Source: Saccoglossus kowalevskii (Eukaryota > Hemichordata > Enteropneusta > Harrimaniidae). Taken from it: DNA of 58,972 nucleotides. Every line of letters begins with the position of its first letter. Positions within the stretch are counted from its first letter, which is position 1. The notes under the pieces are model-generated. The model was given only the letters and a program-made list of their open reading frames with translations, did no database searches and had not been told where the DNA came from. Shown here piece by piece: positions 40,003 to 54,806 of the stretch. The DNA is taken from assembly GCF_000003605.2 (NCBI RefSeq), contig NW_003109846.1, positions 1 through 58,972 of the forward strand. Direction: 5' to 3'. The translations under genes were made by a program, and so were the position numbers.

Positions 40003-41716
40003 GTGCTAATAAAGTAATGGACAGTGTGATAAATAGACAGTGATAATAAAGTAATGGAAAGCGTGATAAATAGACAGGGATAATAAAGTAATGGGCAGTG
40101 TGATAAATAGACAGTGATAATAAAGTAATGGACAGCGTGATAAATAGACAGTGCTAATAAATTAATGGACAGTGTGATAAATAGACAGTGATAATAAAGT
40201 AATGGACAGTGTGATAAATAGACAGGGATAATAAAGTAATGGACAGCGTGATAAATAGACAGGGATAATAAAGTAATGGACAGTGTGATAAATAGACAGT
40301 GATAATAAAGTAATAGACAGTGTGATAAATAGACAGTGATAATAAAGTAATAGACAGTGTGATAAATAGACAGTGATAGTAAAGTAATAGACAGTGTGAT
40401 AAATAGACAGTGATAATAAAGTGATGGGCAACGTGATTAATGGAGAGTGATAATAAAGTAATTGACAGCGTGATAAATACACAGTGATAATAAAGTAATA
40501 GACAGTGTGATAAATAGACAGTGATAATAAAGTAATGAGCAGCTTGATAAATAGAGGGGATAATAAAGTAATGGACAGTGTGATAAATAGGCAGTGATAA
40601 TAAAGTAATGGGCAGCGTGATAAATAGACAGTGATAATAAAGTAATGGACAGCGCGATAAATAGGCAGCGATAATAAAGTAATGGACAGCGTGATAAATA
40701 GACAGGGATAATAAAGTATTGGGCAGCGTGATAAATAGACGGGGATAATAAAGTAATGAGCAGTGTGATAAATAGACAGTGATAATAAAGTAATGGGCAG
40801 TGTGATAAATAGACAGTGATAATAAAGTAATGGAAAGCGAGATAAATAGACAGTGATAATAAAGTAAGTGACAGCGAGATAAATCGACAGGGATAATAAA
40901 GTAATGAGCAGTGTGATAAATAGACAGTGATAATAAAGTAGTGGACAGCGTGATAAATAGACAGTGCTAATAAAGTAATGGACAGTGTGATAAATAGACA
41001 GTGATAATAAAGTAATGGAAAGCGTGATAAATAGACAGGGATAATAAAGTAATGGGCAGTGTGATAAATAGACAGTGATAATAAAGTAATGGACAGCGTG
41101 ATAAATAGACAGTGCTAATAAATTAATGGACAGTGTGATAAATAGACAGTGATAATAAAGTAATGGACAGTGTGATAAATAGACAGGGATAATAAAGTAA
41201 TGGACAGCGTGATAAATAGACAGGGATAATAAAGTAATGGGCAGTGTGATAAATAGACAGTGATAATAAAGTAATAGACAGTGTGATAAATAGACAGTGA
41301 TAATAAAGTAATAGACAGTGTGATAAATAGACAGTGATAGTAAAGTAATAGACAGTGTGATAAATAGACAGTGATAATAAAGTGATGGGCAGCGTGATTA
41401 ATGGAGAGTGATAATAAAGTAATTGACAGCGTGATAAATACACAGTGATAATAAAGTAATAGACAGTGTGATAAATAGACAGTGATAATAAAGTAATGAG
41501 CAGCTTGATAAATAGAGGGGATAATAAAGTAATGGACAGCGTGATAAATAGCCAGTGATAATAAAGTAATGGGCAGCGTGATAAATAGACAGTGATAATA
41601 AAGTAATGGACAGCGCGATAAATAGGCAGCGATAATAAAGTAATGGACAGCGTGATAAATAGACAGGGATAATAAAGTATTGGGCAGCGTGATAAATAGA
41701 CGGGGATAATAAAGTA
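40003..41716. repeat. Higher-order duplication, 961 bp apart (26 units minus 1 base)
   Basis: 40,003-40,755 matches 40,964-41,716 at a constant offset of 961 (GTGCTAATAAAG at 40,003 and 40,964; GTGCTAATAAATTAATGG at 40,151 and 41,112). 961 equals 26 x 37 minus 1, consistent with one 36-bp unit per block. After GACGGGG the copies part: the first continues with GTAATGAGCAG, the second with GTAATGGAAAG. Confidence 0.8.
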
Positions 41717-43459
41717 ATGGAAAGCGTGATAAATAGACAGTGATAATAAAGTAAGTGACAGCGAGATAAATCGACAGGGATAATAAAGTAATGAGCAGTG
41801 TGATAAATAGACAGTGATAATAAAGTAATTGACAGCGTGATAAATAGACAGTGATAATAGAGTAATGGACAGTGTGATAAATAGACAGTGGTAATAAAGT
41901 AATGGGCAGTGTGATAGATAGACAGTGATAATAAAGTAATGGGCAGTGTGATAAATAGACAGTGATAATAAAGTAATGGAAAGCGTGATAAACAGACAGT
42001 GATAATAAAGTAATTGACAGCGAGATAAATAGACAGTGATAATAGAGTAATGGACAGTGTGATAAATAGACAGTGATAATAAAGTAATGGACAGCGTGAT
42101 AAATCGACAGGGATAATAAAGTAATGAGCAGTGTGATAAATAGACAGTGATAATAAAGTAATGGACAGCGTGATAAATAGACAGTGATAATAGAGTAATG
42201 GACAGTGTGATAAATAGACAGTGGTAATAAAGTAATGGGCAGTGTGATAGATAGACAGTGATAATAAAGTAATGGACAGTGTGATAAATAGACAGTGATA
42301 GTAAAGTAATAGACAGTGTGATAAACAGACATTGATAATAAAGTGATGGGCTGCGTGATAAATGGAGAGTGATAATAAAGTAATTGAGAGCGTGATAAAT
42401 AGACAGTGATAATAAAGTAATGGACAGTGTGATAAATAGACAGTGATAATAAAGTAATCGGCAGCTTGATAAATAGAGGGGATAATAAAGTAATGGACAG
42501 TGTGATAAATAGGCAGCGATAATAAAGTAATGGACAGCGTGATAAATAGACAGTGATAATAAAATAATGGACAGTGTGATAAATAGACAGTGATAATAAA
42601 GTAATGGACAGCGTGATAAATAGACAGTGCTAATAAAGTAATGGACAGTGTGATAAATAGACAGTGATAATAAAGTAATAGACAGTGTGATAAATAGACA
42701 GTGATAATAAAGTAATAGACAGTGTGATAAATAGACAGTGATAGTAAATTAATAGACAGTGTGATAAATAGACAGTGATAATAAAGTGATGGGCAGCGTG
42801 ATTAATGGAGAGTGATAATAAAGTAATTGACAGCGTGATAAATATACAGTGATAATAAAGTAATAGACAGTGTGATAAATAGACAGTGATAATAAAGTAA
42901 TGAGCAGCTTGATAAATAGAGGGGATAATAAAGTAATGGACAGTGTGATAAATAGGCAGTGACAATAAAGTAATGGACAGTGTGATAAATAGACAGTGAT
43001 AATAAAGTAATGGACAGCGCGATAAATAGACAGTGATAATAAAGTAATGGGCAGTGTGATAAATAGACAGTGATAATAAAGTAATGGGCAGTGTGATAAA
43101 TAGACAGTGATAATAAAGTAATGGACAGCGTGATAAATAGACAGTGATAATAAAGTAATTGACAGCGAGATAAATAGACAGTGATAATAAAGTAATGGAC
43201 AGTGTGATAAATAGACAGTGATAATAAAGTAATGGACAGCGTGATAAATAGACAGGGATAATAAAATAATGAGCAGTGTGATAAATAGACAGTGATAATA
43301 AAGTAATGGACAGCGTGATCAATAGACAGTGATAATAAAGTAATGGACAGTGTGATAAATAGGCAGTGATAATAAAGTAATGGACAGCGTGATAAATAGA
43401 CAGGGATAATAAAGTATTGGGCAGCGTGATAAATAGACAGCGATAATAAAATAATGAGC

Positions 43460-44480
43460 AGTGTGATAAATAGACAGTGATAATAAAGTAATAGACAGTG
43501 TGATAAATAGACAGTGATAATAAAGTAATAGACAGTGTGATAAATAGACAGTGATAGTAAAGTAATAGACAGTGTGATAAATAGACATTGATAATAAAGT
43601 GATGGGCAGCGTGATAAATGGAGAGTGATAATAAAGTAATTGACAGCGTGATAAATAGACATTGATAATAAAGTAAAGGACAGTGTGATAAATAGACAGT
43701 GATAATAAAGTAATGGGCAGCTTGATAAATAGAGGGGATAATAAAGTAATGGGCAGTGTGATAAATAGGCAGTGATAATAAAGTAATGGACAGCGTGATA
43801 AATAGACAGTAATAATAAAGTAATGGACAGCGCGATAAATAGACAGTGATAATAAAGTAATGGGCAGTGTGATAAATAGACAGTGATAATAAAGTAATGG
43901 GCAGTGTGATAAATAGACAGTGATAATAAAGTAATGGACAGCGTGATAAATAGACAGTGATAATAAAGTAATTGACAGCGAGATAAATAGACAGTGATAA
44001 TAAAGTAATGGACAGTGTGATAAATAGACAGTGATAATAAAGTAATGGACAGCGTGATAAATAGACAGGGATAATAAAATAATGAGCAGTGTGATAAATA
44101 GACAGTGATAATAAAGTAATGGACAGCGTGATCAATAGACAGTGATAATAAAGTAATGGACAGTGTGATAAATAGGCAGTGATAATAAAGTAATGGACAG
44201 CGTGATAAATAGACAGGGATAATAAAGTATTGGGCAGCGTGATAAATAGACAGCGATAATAAAATAATGAGCAGTGTGATAAATAGACAGTGATAATAAA
44301 GTAATAGACAGTGTGATAAATAGACAGTGATAATAAAGTAATAGACAGTGTGATAAATAGACAGTGATAGTAAAGTAATAGACAGTGTGATAAATAGACA
44401 GTGATAATAAAGTGATGGGCAGCGTGATAAATGGAGAGTGATAATAAAGTAATTGACAGCGTGATAAATAGACAGTGATA
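43460..44480. repeat. About 1-kb segment duplicated at 46,413-47,433
   Basis: Constant offset 2,953, checked at ATTGATAATAAAG (43,661 and 46,614) and GTGATGGGC (44,412 and 47,365). At the right end the second copy jumps: GTATTGGGC at 44,744 corresponds to 47,439, offset 2,695. The difference, 258 bases, equals six 37-bp units plus one 36-bp unit, and the missing part of the first copy does contain the CAGCTTG/36-bp marker near 44,532. Similarity resumes and continues to about 45,100. Confidence 0.85.
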
Positions 44481-45099
44481 ATAAAGTAATAGACAGTGTG
44501 ATAAATAGACAGTGATAATAAAGTAATGGGCAGCTTGATAAATAGAGGGGATAATAAAGTAATGGATAGTGTGATAAATAGGCAGTGATAATAAAGTAAT
44601 GAATAGCGTGATAAATAGACAGTGATAATAAAGTAATGGACAGCGTGATAAATAGACAGTGATAATAAAGTAATGGACAGCGCGACAAATAGGCAGAGAT
44701 AATAAAGTAACGGACAGCGTGATAAATAGACAGGGATAATAAAGTATTGGGCAGCGTGATAAATAGACGAGGATAATAAAGTAAAGGGCAGCGTGATAAA
44801 TAGACAGTGATAATCAAATAATGGGCAGTGTGATAAATAGACAGTGATAATAAAGTAATGGAAAGCGTGATAAATAGACAGGGATAATAAAGTATTGGGC
44901 AGCGTGATAAATAGACGGGGATAATAAAGTAAAGGGCAGCGTGATAAATAGAGAGTGATAATAAAGTAATGGACAGCATGATAAATAGACTGTGCTATTA
45001 AAGTTATGGACATTGTGATAAATAGACAGTGATAAGAAAGTAATGGAAAGCGTGATAAATAGACAGTGATAATAAAGTAATGGGCAGTGTGATAAATAG

Positions 45100-45265
45100 A
45101 CCGGGATAATAAAGTAAATGGACAGTGTGATAAATAGACAGTGATAATAAAGTAATGGACAGCGTGATAAATAGGACAGTGATAATAAAGTAATAGACAG
45201 TGTGATAAATAGACAGTGATAATAAAGTGATGGACAGCGTGATAAATGGAGAGTGATAATAATTA
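45100..45265. repeat. Irregular patch with off-register indels
   Basis: GACCGGGATAATAAAGTAAATGG near 45,100-45,122 carries an extra A, AATAGGACAG near 45,171 an extra G, and GATAATAATTAATTGAGCAG near 45,255 joins two variant types at an odd position. It lies at the point where the match between this region and 47.8 kb ends, so it may mark a recombination junction. Confidence 0.55.
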
Positions 45266-46367
45266 ATTGAGCAGTGTGATAAATAGACAGTGATAATAAA
45301 GTAATGGACAGCGTGATCAATAGACAGTGATAATAAAGTAATGGACAGTGTGATAAATAGACAGTGATAGTAAAGTAATAGACAGTGTGATAAATAGACA
45401 GTGATAATAAAGTGATGGGCAGCGTGATAAATGGAGAGTGATAATAAAGTAATTGACAGCGTGATAAATAGACAGTGATAATAAAGTAATAGACAGTGTG
45501 ATAAATAGACAGTGATAATAAAGTAATGGGCAGCTTGATAAATAGAGGGGATAATAAAGTAATGGATAGTGTGATAAATAGGCAGTGATAATAAAGTAAT
45601 GAATAGCGTGATAAATAGAGAGTGATAATAAAGTAATGGACAGCCCGATAAATAGACAGTGATAATAAAGTAATGGGCAGTGTGATAAATAGACAGTGAT
45701 AATAAAGTAATGGACAGTGTGATAAATAGACAGTGATAATAAAGTAATGGACAGTGTGATAAATAGACAGTGATAATAAAGTAATCGGCAGCTTGATAAA
45801 TAGAGGGGATAATAAAGTAATGGACAGTGTGATAAATAGGCAGCGATAATGAAGTAATGGACAGCGTGATAAATAGACAGTGATAATAAAGTAATGGACA
45901 GCGTGATAAATAGACAGTGCTAATAAAGTAATGGACAGTGTGATAAATAGACAGTGATAATAAAGTAATGGGCAGTGTGATAAATAGACAGTGATAATAA
46001 AGTAATGGACAGCGTGATAAATAGACAGTGCTAATAAAGTAATGGACAGTGTGATAAATAGACAGTGATAATAAAGTAATGGAAAGCGTGATAAATAGAC
46101 AGGGATAATAAAGTAATGGGCAGTGTGATAAATAGACAGTGATAATAAAGTAATGGACAGCGTGATAAATAGACAGTGCTAATAAATTAATGGACAGTGT
46201 GATAAATAGACAGTGATAATAAAGTAATGGAAAGCGTGATAAATAGACAGGGATAATAAAGTAATTGGCAGCTTGATAAATAGGGGGGATAATAAAGTGA
46301 TGGGCAGCGTGATAAATGGTGAGTGATAATAAAGTAATTGACAGCGTGATAAATAGACAGTGATAAT

Positions 46368-46400
46368 AAAGTAATAGCGTTATAAATAGACAGTGCTAAA
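46368..46400. repeat. Unit with a 4-base internal deletion
   Basis: The unit reads GTAATAGCGTTATAAATAG, where related copies near 49,435 and 55,197 read GTAATAGACAGCGTTATAAA. Four bases are missing. The following GCTAAAAAAGTAATGG variant is the same in all three copies, which shows that they descend from one another and that the deletion came later. Confidence 0.7.
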
Positions 46401-49400
46401 AAAGTAATGGGCAGTGTGATAAATAGACAGTGATAATAAAGTAATAGACAGTGTGATAAATAGACAGTGATAATAAAGTAATAGACAGTGTGATAAATAG
46501 ACAGTGATAGTAAAGTAATAGACAGTGTGATAAATAGACATTGATAATAAAGTGATGGGCAGCGTGATAAATGGAGAGTGATAATAAAGTAATTGACAGC
46601 GTGATAAATAGACATTGATAATAAAGTAAAGGACAGTGTGATAAATAGACAGTGATAATAAAGTAATGGGCAGCTTGATAAATAGAGGGGATAATAAAGT
46701 AATGGGCAGTGTGATAAATAGGCAGTGATAATAAAGTAATGGACAGCGTGATAAATAGACAGTAATAATAAAGTAATGGACAGCGCGATAAATAGACAGT
46801 GATAATAAAGTAATGGGCAGTGTGATAAATAGACAGTGATAATAAAGTAATGGGCAGTGTGATAAATAGACAGTGATAATAAAGTAATGGACAGCGTGAT
46901 AAATAGACAGTGATAATAAAGTAATTGACAGCGAGATAAATAGACAGTGATAATAAAGTAATGGACAGTGTGATAAATAGACAGTGATAATAAAGTAATG
47001 GACAGCGTGATAAATAGACAGGGATAATAAAATAATGAGCAGTGTGATAAATAGACAGTGATAATAAAGTAATGGACAGCGTGATCAATAGACAGTGATA
47101 ATAAAGTAATGGACAGTGTGATAAATAGGCAGTGATAATAAAGTAATGGACAGCGTGATAAATAGACAGGGATAATAAAGTATTGGGCAGCGTGATAAAT
47201 AGACAGCGATAATAAAATAATGAGCAGTGTGATAAATAGACAGTGATAATAAAGTAATAGACAGTGTGATAAATAGACAGTGATAATAAAGTAATAGACA
47301 GTGTGATAAATAGACAGTGATAGTAAAGTAATAGACAGTGTGATAAATAGACAGTGATAATAAAGTGATGGGCAGCGTGATAAATGGAGAGTGATAATAA
47401 AGTAATTGACAGCGTGATAAATAGACAGTGATAATAAAGTATTGGGCAGCGTGATAAATAGACGAGGATAATAAAGTAAAGGGCAGCGTGATAAATAGAC
47501 AGCGATAATCAAATAATGGGCAGTGTGATAAATAGACAGTGATAATAAAGTAATGGAAAGCGTGATAAATAGACAGGGATAATAAAGTATTGGGCAGCGT
47601 GATAAATAGACGGGGATAATAAAGTAAAGGGCAGCGTGATAAATAGAGAGTGATAATAAAGTAATGGACAGCATGATAAATAGACTGTGCTATTAAAGTT
47701 ATGGACATTGTGATAAATAGACAGTGATAAGAAAGTAATGGAAAGCGTGATAAATAGACAGTGATAATAAAGTAATGGGCAGTGTGATAAATAGACAGGG
47801 ATAATAAAGTAATGGACAGTGTGATAAATAGACAGGGATAATAAAGTAATGGTCAGTGTGATAAATAGACAGTGATAATAAAGTAATAGACAGTGTGATA
47901 AATAGACAGTGATAATAAAGTAATAGACAGTGTGATAAATAGACAGTGATAGTAAAGTAATAGACAGTGTGATAAATAGACAGTGATAATAAAGTGATGG
48001 GCAGCGTGATAAATGGAGAGTGATAATAAAGTAATTGACAGCGTGATAAATAGACAGTGATAATAAAGTAATAGACAGTGTGATAAATAGACAGTGATAA
48101 TAAAGTAATGGGCAGCTTGATAAATAGAGGGGATAATAAAGTAATGGATAGTGTGATAAATAGGCAGTGATAATAAAGTAATGAATAGCGTGATAAATAG
48201 ACAGTGATAATAAAGTAATGGACAGCGTGATAAATAGACAGAGATAATAAAGTAATGGACAACGCGACAAATAGGCAGAGATAATAAAGTAACGGACAGC
48301 GTGATAAATAGACAGGGATAATAAAGTATTGGGCAGCGTGATAAATAGACGAGGATAATAAAGTAAAGGGCAGCGTGATAAATAGACAGTGATAATCAAG
48401 TAATGGGCAGTGTGACAAATAGACAGTGATAATAAAGTAATGGAAAACGTGATAAATAGACAGGGATAATAAAGTATTGGGCAGCGTGATAAATAGACGG
48501 GGATAATAAAGTAAAGGGCAGCGTGATAAATAGACAGTGATAATAAAGTAATGGACAGCATGATAAATAGACTGTGCTATTAAAGTTATGGACAGTGTGA
48601 TAAATAGACAGTGATAAGAAAGTAATGGAAAGCGTGATAAATAGACAGTGATAATAAAGTAATGGGCAGTGTGATAAATAGACAGGGATAATAAAATAAT
48701 GAGCAGTGTGATAAATAGACAGTGATAATAAAGTAATGGACAGCGTGATAAATAGACAGTGATAATAAAGTAATGGACAGTGTGATAAATAGACAGTGAT
48801 AATAAAGTAATGGACAGCGTGATAAATAGACAGTGCTAATAAAGTAATGGACAGTGTGATAAATAGACAGTGATAATAAAGTAATGGAAAGCGTGATAAA
48901 TAGACAGTGATAATAAAGTATTGGGCAGTGTGATAAATAGACAGTGATAATAAAGTAATGGACAGCGTGATAAATAGACAGTGCTAATAAAGTAATGGAC
49001 AGTGTGATAAATAGACAGTGATAATAAAGTAATGGGCAGTGTGATAAATAGACAGTGATAATAAAGTAATGGACAGCGTGATAAATAGACAGTGCTAATA
49101 AAGTAATGGACAGTGAGATAAATAGACAGTGATAATAAAGTAATGGAAAGCGTGATAAATAGACAGGGATAATAAAGTAATGGGCAGTGTGATAAATAGA
49201 CAGTGATAATAAAGTAATGGACAGCGTGATAAATAGACAGTGCTAATAAATTAATGGACAGTGTGATAAATAGACAGTGATAATAAAGTAATGGAAAGCG
49301 TGATAAATAGACAGGGATAATAAAGTAATTGGCAGCTTGATAAATAGGGGGGATAATTAAGTGATGGGCAGCGTGATAAATGGTGAGTGATAATAAAGTA

Positions 49401-52400
49401 ATTGACAGCGTGATAAATAGACAGTGATAATAAAGTAATAGACAGCGTTATAAATAGACAGTGCTAAAAAAGTAATGGGCAGTGTGATAAATAGACAGTG
49501 ATAATAAAGTAATAGACAGTGTGATAAATAGACAGTGATAATAAAGTAATAGACAGTGTGATAAATAGACAGTGATAGTAAAGTAATAGACAGTGTGAGA
49601 AATAGACATTGATAATAAAGTGATGGGCAGCGTGATAAATGGAGAGTGATAATAAAGTAATTGACAGCGTGATAAATAGATAGTGATAATAAAGTAAAGG
49701 ACAGTGTGATAAATAGACAGTGATAATAAAGTAATGGGCAGCTTGATAAATAGAGGGGATAATAAAGTAATGGGCAGTGTGATAAATAGGCAGTGATAAT
49801 AAAGTAATGGACAGCGTGATAAATAGACAGTAATAATAAAGTAATGGACAGCGCGATAAATAGACAGTGATAATAAAGTAATGGGCAGTGTGATAAATAG
49901 ACAGTGATAATAAAGTAATGGGCAGTGTGATAAATAGACAGTGATAATAAAGTAATGGACAGCGTGATAAATAGACTGTGCTATTAAAGTTATGGACAGT
50001 GTGATAAATAGACAGTGATAAGAAAGTAATGGAAAGCGTGATAAATAGACAGTGATAATAAAGTAATGGGCAGTGTGATAAATAGACAGGGATAATAAAA
50101 TAATGAGCAGTGTGATAAATAGACAGTGATAATAAAGTAATGGACAGCGTGATAAATAGACAGTGATAATAAAGTAATGGACAGTGTGATAAATAGACAG
50201 TGATAATAAAGTAATGGACAGCGTGATAAATAGACAGTGCTAATAAAGTAATGGACAGTGTGATAAATAGACAGTGATAATAAAGTAATGGAAAGCGTGA
50301 TAAATAGACAGTGATAATAAAGTATTGGGCAGTGTGATAAATAGACAGTGATAATAAAGTAATGGACAGCGTGATAAATAGACAGTGCTAATAAAGTAAT
50401 GGACAGTGTGATAAATAGACAGTGATAATAAAGTAATGGGCAGTGTGATAAATAGGCAGTGATAATAAAGTAATGGACAGCGTGATAAATAGACAGTAAT
50501 AATAAAGTAATGGACAGCGCGATAAATAGACAGTAATAATAAAGTAATGGGCAGTGTGATAAATAGACAGTGATAATAAAGTAATGGACAGCGTGATAAA
50601 TAGACAGTGATAATAAAGTAATGGACAGCGTGATAAATAGGCAGTGATAATAAAGTAATGGACAGCGTGATAAATAGACAGGGATAATAAAGTAATGAAC
50701 AGCGTGATAAATAGACAGGGATAATAAAGTATTGGGCAGCGTGATAAATAGACGAGGATAATAAAGTAAAGGGCAGCGTGATAAATAGACAGTGATAATA
50801 AAGTAATGGGCAGTGTGATAAATAGACAGTGATAATAAAGTAATGGACAGCGTGATAAATAGACAGTGATAATAAAGTAATTGACAGCGAGATAAATAGA
50901 CAGTGATAATAAAGTAATGGACAGTGTGATAAATAGACAGTGATAATAAAGTAATGGACAGCGTGATAAATAGACAGGGATAATAAAATAATGAGCAGTG
51001 TGATAAATAGACAGTGATAATAAAGTAATGGACAGCGTGATCAATAGACAGTGATAATAAAGTAATGGACAGTGTGATAAATAGACAGTGATAATAAAGT
51101 AATGGACAGTGTGATAAATAGACAGTGATAATAAAGTAATGGAAAGCGTGATAAATAGACAGGGATAATAAAGTAATGGGCAGTGTGATAAATAGACAGT
51201 GATAATAAAGTAATGGACAGCGTGATAAATAGACAGTGCTAATAAATTAATGGACAGTGTGATAAATAGACAGTGATAATAAAGTAATGGACAGCGTGAT
51301 AAATAGACAGTGATAATAAAGTAATGGACAGCGGGATAAATAGACAGGGATAATAAAGTAATGGGCAGTGTGATAAATAGACAGTGATAATAAAGTAATA
51401 GACAGTGTGATAAATAGACAGTGATAATAAAGTAATAGACAGTGTGATAAATAGACAGTGATAATAAAGTGATGGGTAGCGTGATTAATGGAGAGTGATA
51501 ATAAAGTAATTGACAGCGTGATAAATAGACAGTGATAATAAAGTAATAGACAGTGTGATAAATAGACAGTGATAATAAAGTAATGAGCAGCTTGATAAAT
51601 AGAGGGGATAATAAAGTAATGGACAGTGTGATAAATAGGCAGTGATAATAAAGTAATGGGCAGCGTGATAAATAGACAGGGATAATAAAGTAATGGACAG
51701 CGCGATAAATAGGCAGTGATAATAAAGTAATGGACAGCGTGATAAATAGACAGGGATAATAAAGTATTGGGCAGCGTGATAAATAGACGGGGATAATAAA
51801 GTAATGGGCAGTGTGATAAATAGACAGTGATAATAAAGTAATGGGCAGTGTGATAAATAGACAGTGATAATAAAGTAATGGAAAGCGTGATAAATAGACA
51901 GGGATAATAAAGTATTGGGCAGCGTGATAAATAGACGGGGATAATAAAGTAATGGAAAGGGTGATAAATAGACAGTGTTATTAAAGTAATTGACAGCGAG
52001 ATAAATAGACAGTGATAATAAAGTAATATACTGTGTGATTAATAGACAGTGATAATAAAGTAATGGGCAGCTTGATAAATAGAGGGGATAATAAAGTAAT
52101 GGACAGTGTGATAAATAGGCAGTGATAATAAAGTTATGGACAGCGTGATAAATAGACAGTGATAATAAAGTAATGGACAGCGCGATAAATAGACAGTGAT
52201 AATAAAGTAATGGGCAGTGTGATAAATAGACAGTGATAATAATGTAATGGACAGCGTGATAAATAGACAGTGATAATAAAGTAATGGACAGCGCGATAAA
52301 TAGGCAGTGATATTAAAGTAATGGACAGCGTGATAAATAGACAGGGATAATAAAGTATTGGGCAGCGTGATAAATAGACAGTGATAATAAAGTAATGGGC

Positions 52401-54319
52401 AGTGTGCTAAATAGACAGTGATAATAAAGTAATGGAAAGCGTGATAAATAGACAGGGATAATAAAGTATTGGGCAGCGTGATAAATAGACGGGGATAATA
52501 AAGTAAAGGGCAGCGTGATAAATAGACAGTGATAATAAAGTAATGGGCAGTGTGATAAATAGACAGTGATAATAAAGTATTGACAGCGAGATAAATAGAC
52601 AGTGATAATAGAGTAAATGACAGTGTGATAAATAGACAGTGATAATAAAGAAATGGACAGCGTGATAAATCGACAGGGATAATAATGTAATGAGCAGTGT
52701 GATAAATAGACAGTGATAATAAAGTAATGGACAGCGTGATAAATAGACAGTGATAATAGAGTAATGGACAGTGTGATAAATAGACAGTGGTAATAAAGTA
52801 ATGGGCAGTGTGATAGATAGACAGTGATAATAAAGTAATGGACAGTGTGATAAATAGACAGTGATAGTAAAGTAATAGACAGTGTGATAAACAGACATTG
52901 ATAATAAAAGTGATGGGCAGCGTGATAAATGGAGAGTGATAATAAAGTAATTGACAGCGAGATAAATAGACAGTGATAATAAAGTAATATACTGTGTGAT
53001 TAATAGACAGTGATAATAAAGTAATGGGCAGCTTGATAAATAGAGGGGATAATAAAGTAATGGACAGTGTGATAAATAGGCAGTGATAATAAAGTTATGG
53101 ACAGCGTGATAAATAGACAGTGATAATAAAGTAATGGACAGCGCGATAAATAGACAGTGATAATAAAGTAATGGGCAGTGTGATAAATAGACAGTGATAA
53201 TAATGTAATGGACAGCGTGATAAATAGACAGTGATAATAAAGTAATGGACAGCGCGATAAATAGGCAGTGATATTAAAGTAATGGACAGCGTGATAAATA
53301 GACAGTGATAATAAAGTAATATACTGTGTGATTAATAGACAGTGATAATAAAGTAATGGGCAGCTTGATAAATAGAGGGGATAATAAAGTAATGGACAGT
53401 GTGATAAATAGGCAGTGATAATAAAGTTATGGACAGCGTGATAAATAGACAGTGATAATAAAGTAATGGACAGCGGGATAAATAGACAGGGATAATAAAG
53501 TAATGGGCAGTGTGATAAATAGACAGTGATAATAAAGTAATAGACAGTGTGATAAATAGACAGTGATAATAAAGTAATAGACAGTGTGATAAATAGACAG
53601 TGATAGTAAAGTAATAGACAGTGTGATAAATAGACAGTGATAATAAAGTGATGGGTAGCGTGATTAATGGAGAGTGATAATAAAGTAATTGACAGCGTGA
53701 TAAATAGACAGTGATAATAAAGTAATAGACAGTGTGATAAATAGACAGTGATAATAAAGTAATGAGCAGCTTGATAAATAGAGGGGATAATAAAGTAATG
53801 GACAGTGTGATAAATAGGCAGTGATAATAAAGTAATGGGCAGCGTGATAAATAGACAGGGATAATAAAGTAATGGACAGCGCGATAATTAGGCAGTGATA
53901 ATAAAGTAATGGACAGCGTGATAAATAGACAGGGATAATAAAGTATTGGGCAGCGTGATAAATAGACGGGGATAATAAAGTAATGGGCAGTGTGATAAAT
54001 AGACAGTGATAATAAAGTAATGGGCAGTGTGATAAATAGACAGTGATAATAAAGTAATGGAAAGCGTGATAAATAGACAGGGATAATAAAGTGATGGGCA
54101 GCGTGATAAATAGACGGGGATAATAAAGTAATTGACAGCGTGATAAATAGACAGTGATAATAAAGTAATAGACAGTGTGATAAATAGACAGTGATAATAA
54201 AGTAATGGGCAGCTTGATAAATAGAGGGGATAATAAAGTAATGGATAGTGTGATAAATAGGCAGTGATAATAAAGTAATGAATAGCGTGATAAATAGACA
54301 GTGATAATAAAGTAATGGA

Positions 54320-54806
54320 CAGCGCGATAAATAGACAGTGATAATAAAGTAATGGGCAGTGTGATAAATAGACAGTGATAATAAAGTAATGGACAGCGTG
54401 ATAAATAGACAGTGATAATAAAGTAATGGACAGCGCGATAAATAGACAGTGATAATAAAGTAATGGGCAGTGTGATAAATAGACAGTGATAATAAAGTAA
54501 TGGGCAGTGTGATAAATAGACAGTGATAATAAAGTAATGGACAGCGTGATAAATAGACAGTGATAATAAAGTAATGGACAGCGCGATAAATAGACAGTGA
54601 TAATAAAGTTATGGGCAGTGTGATAAATAGACAGTGATAATAAAGTAATGGACAGTGTGATAAATAGACAGTGATAATAAGTAATGGACAGCGCGATAAA
54701 TAGACAGTGATAATAAAGTAATGGGCAGTGTGATAAATAGACAGTGATAATAAAGTAATGGACAGTGTGATAAATAGACAGTGATAATAAAGTAATGGAC
54801 AGCGCG
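54320..54806. repeat. Second 111-bp trimer zone, one expanded and one shortened step
   Basis: CAGCGCG lies at 54,320, 54,431, 54,579, 54,689 and 54,800. Steps are 111, 148, 110 and 111: one trimer gained a unit, and one lost a single base at GATAATAAGTAATGG near 54,672. The last marker is the GCGCGACAAATAGG type that begins the next segment family. Confidence 0.75.
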
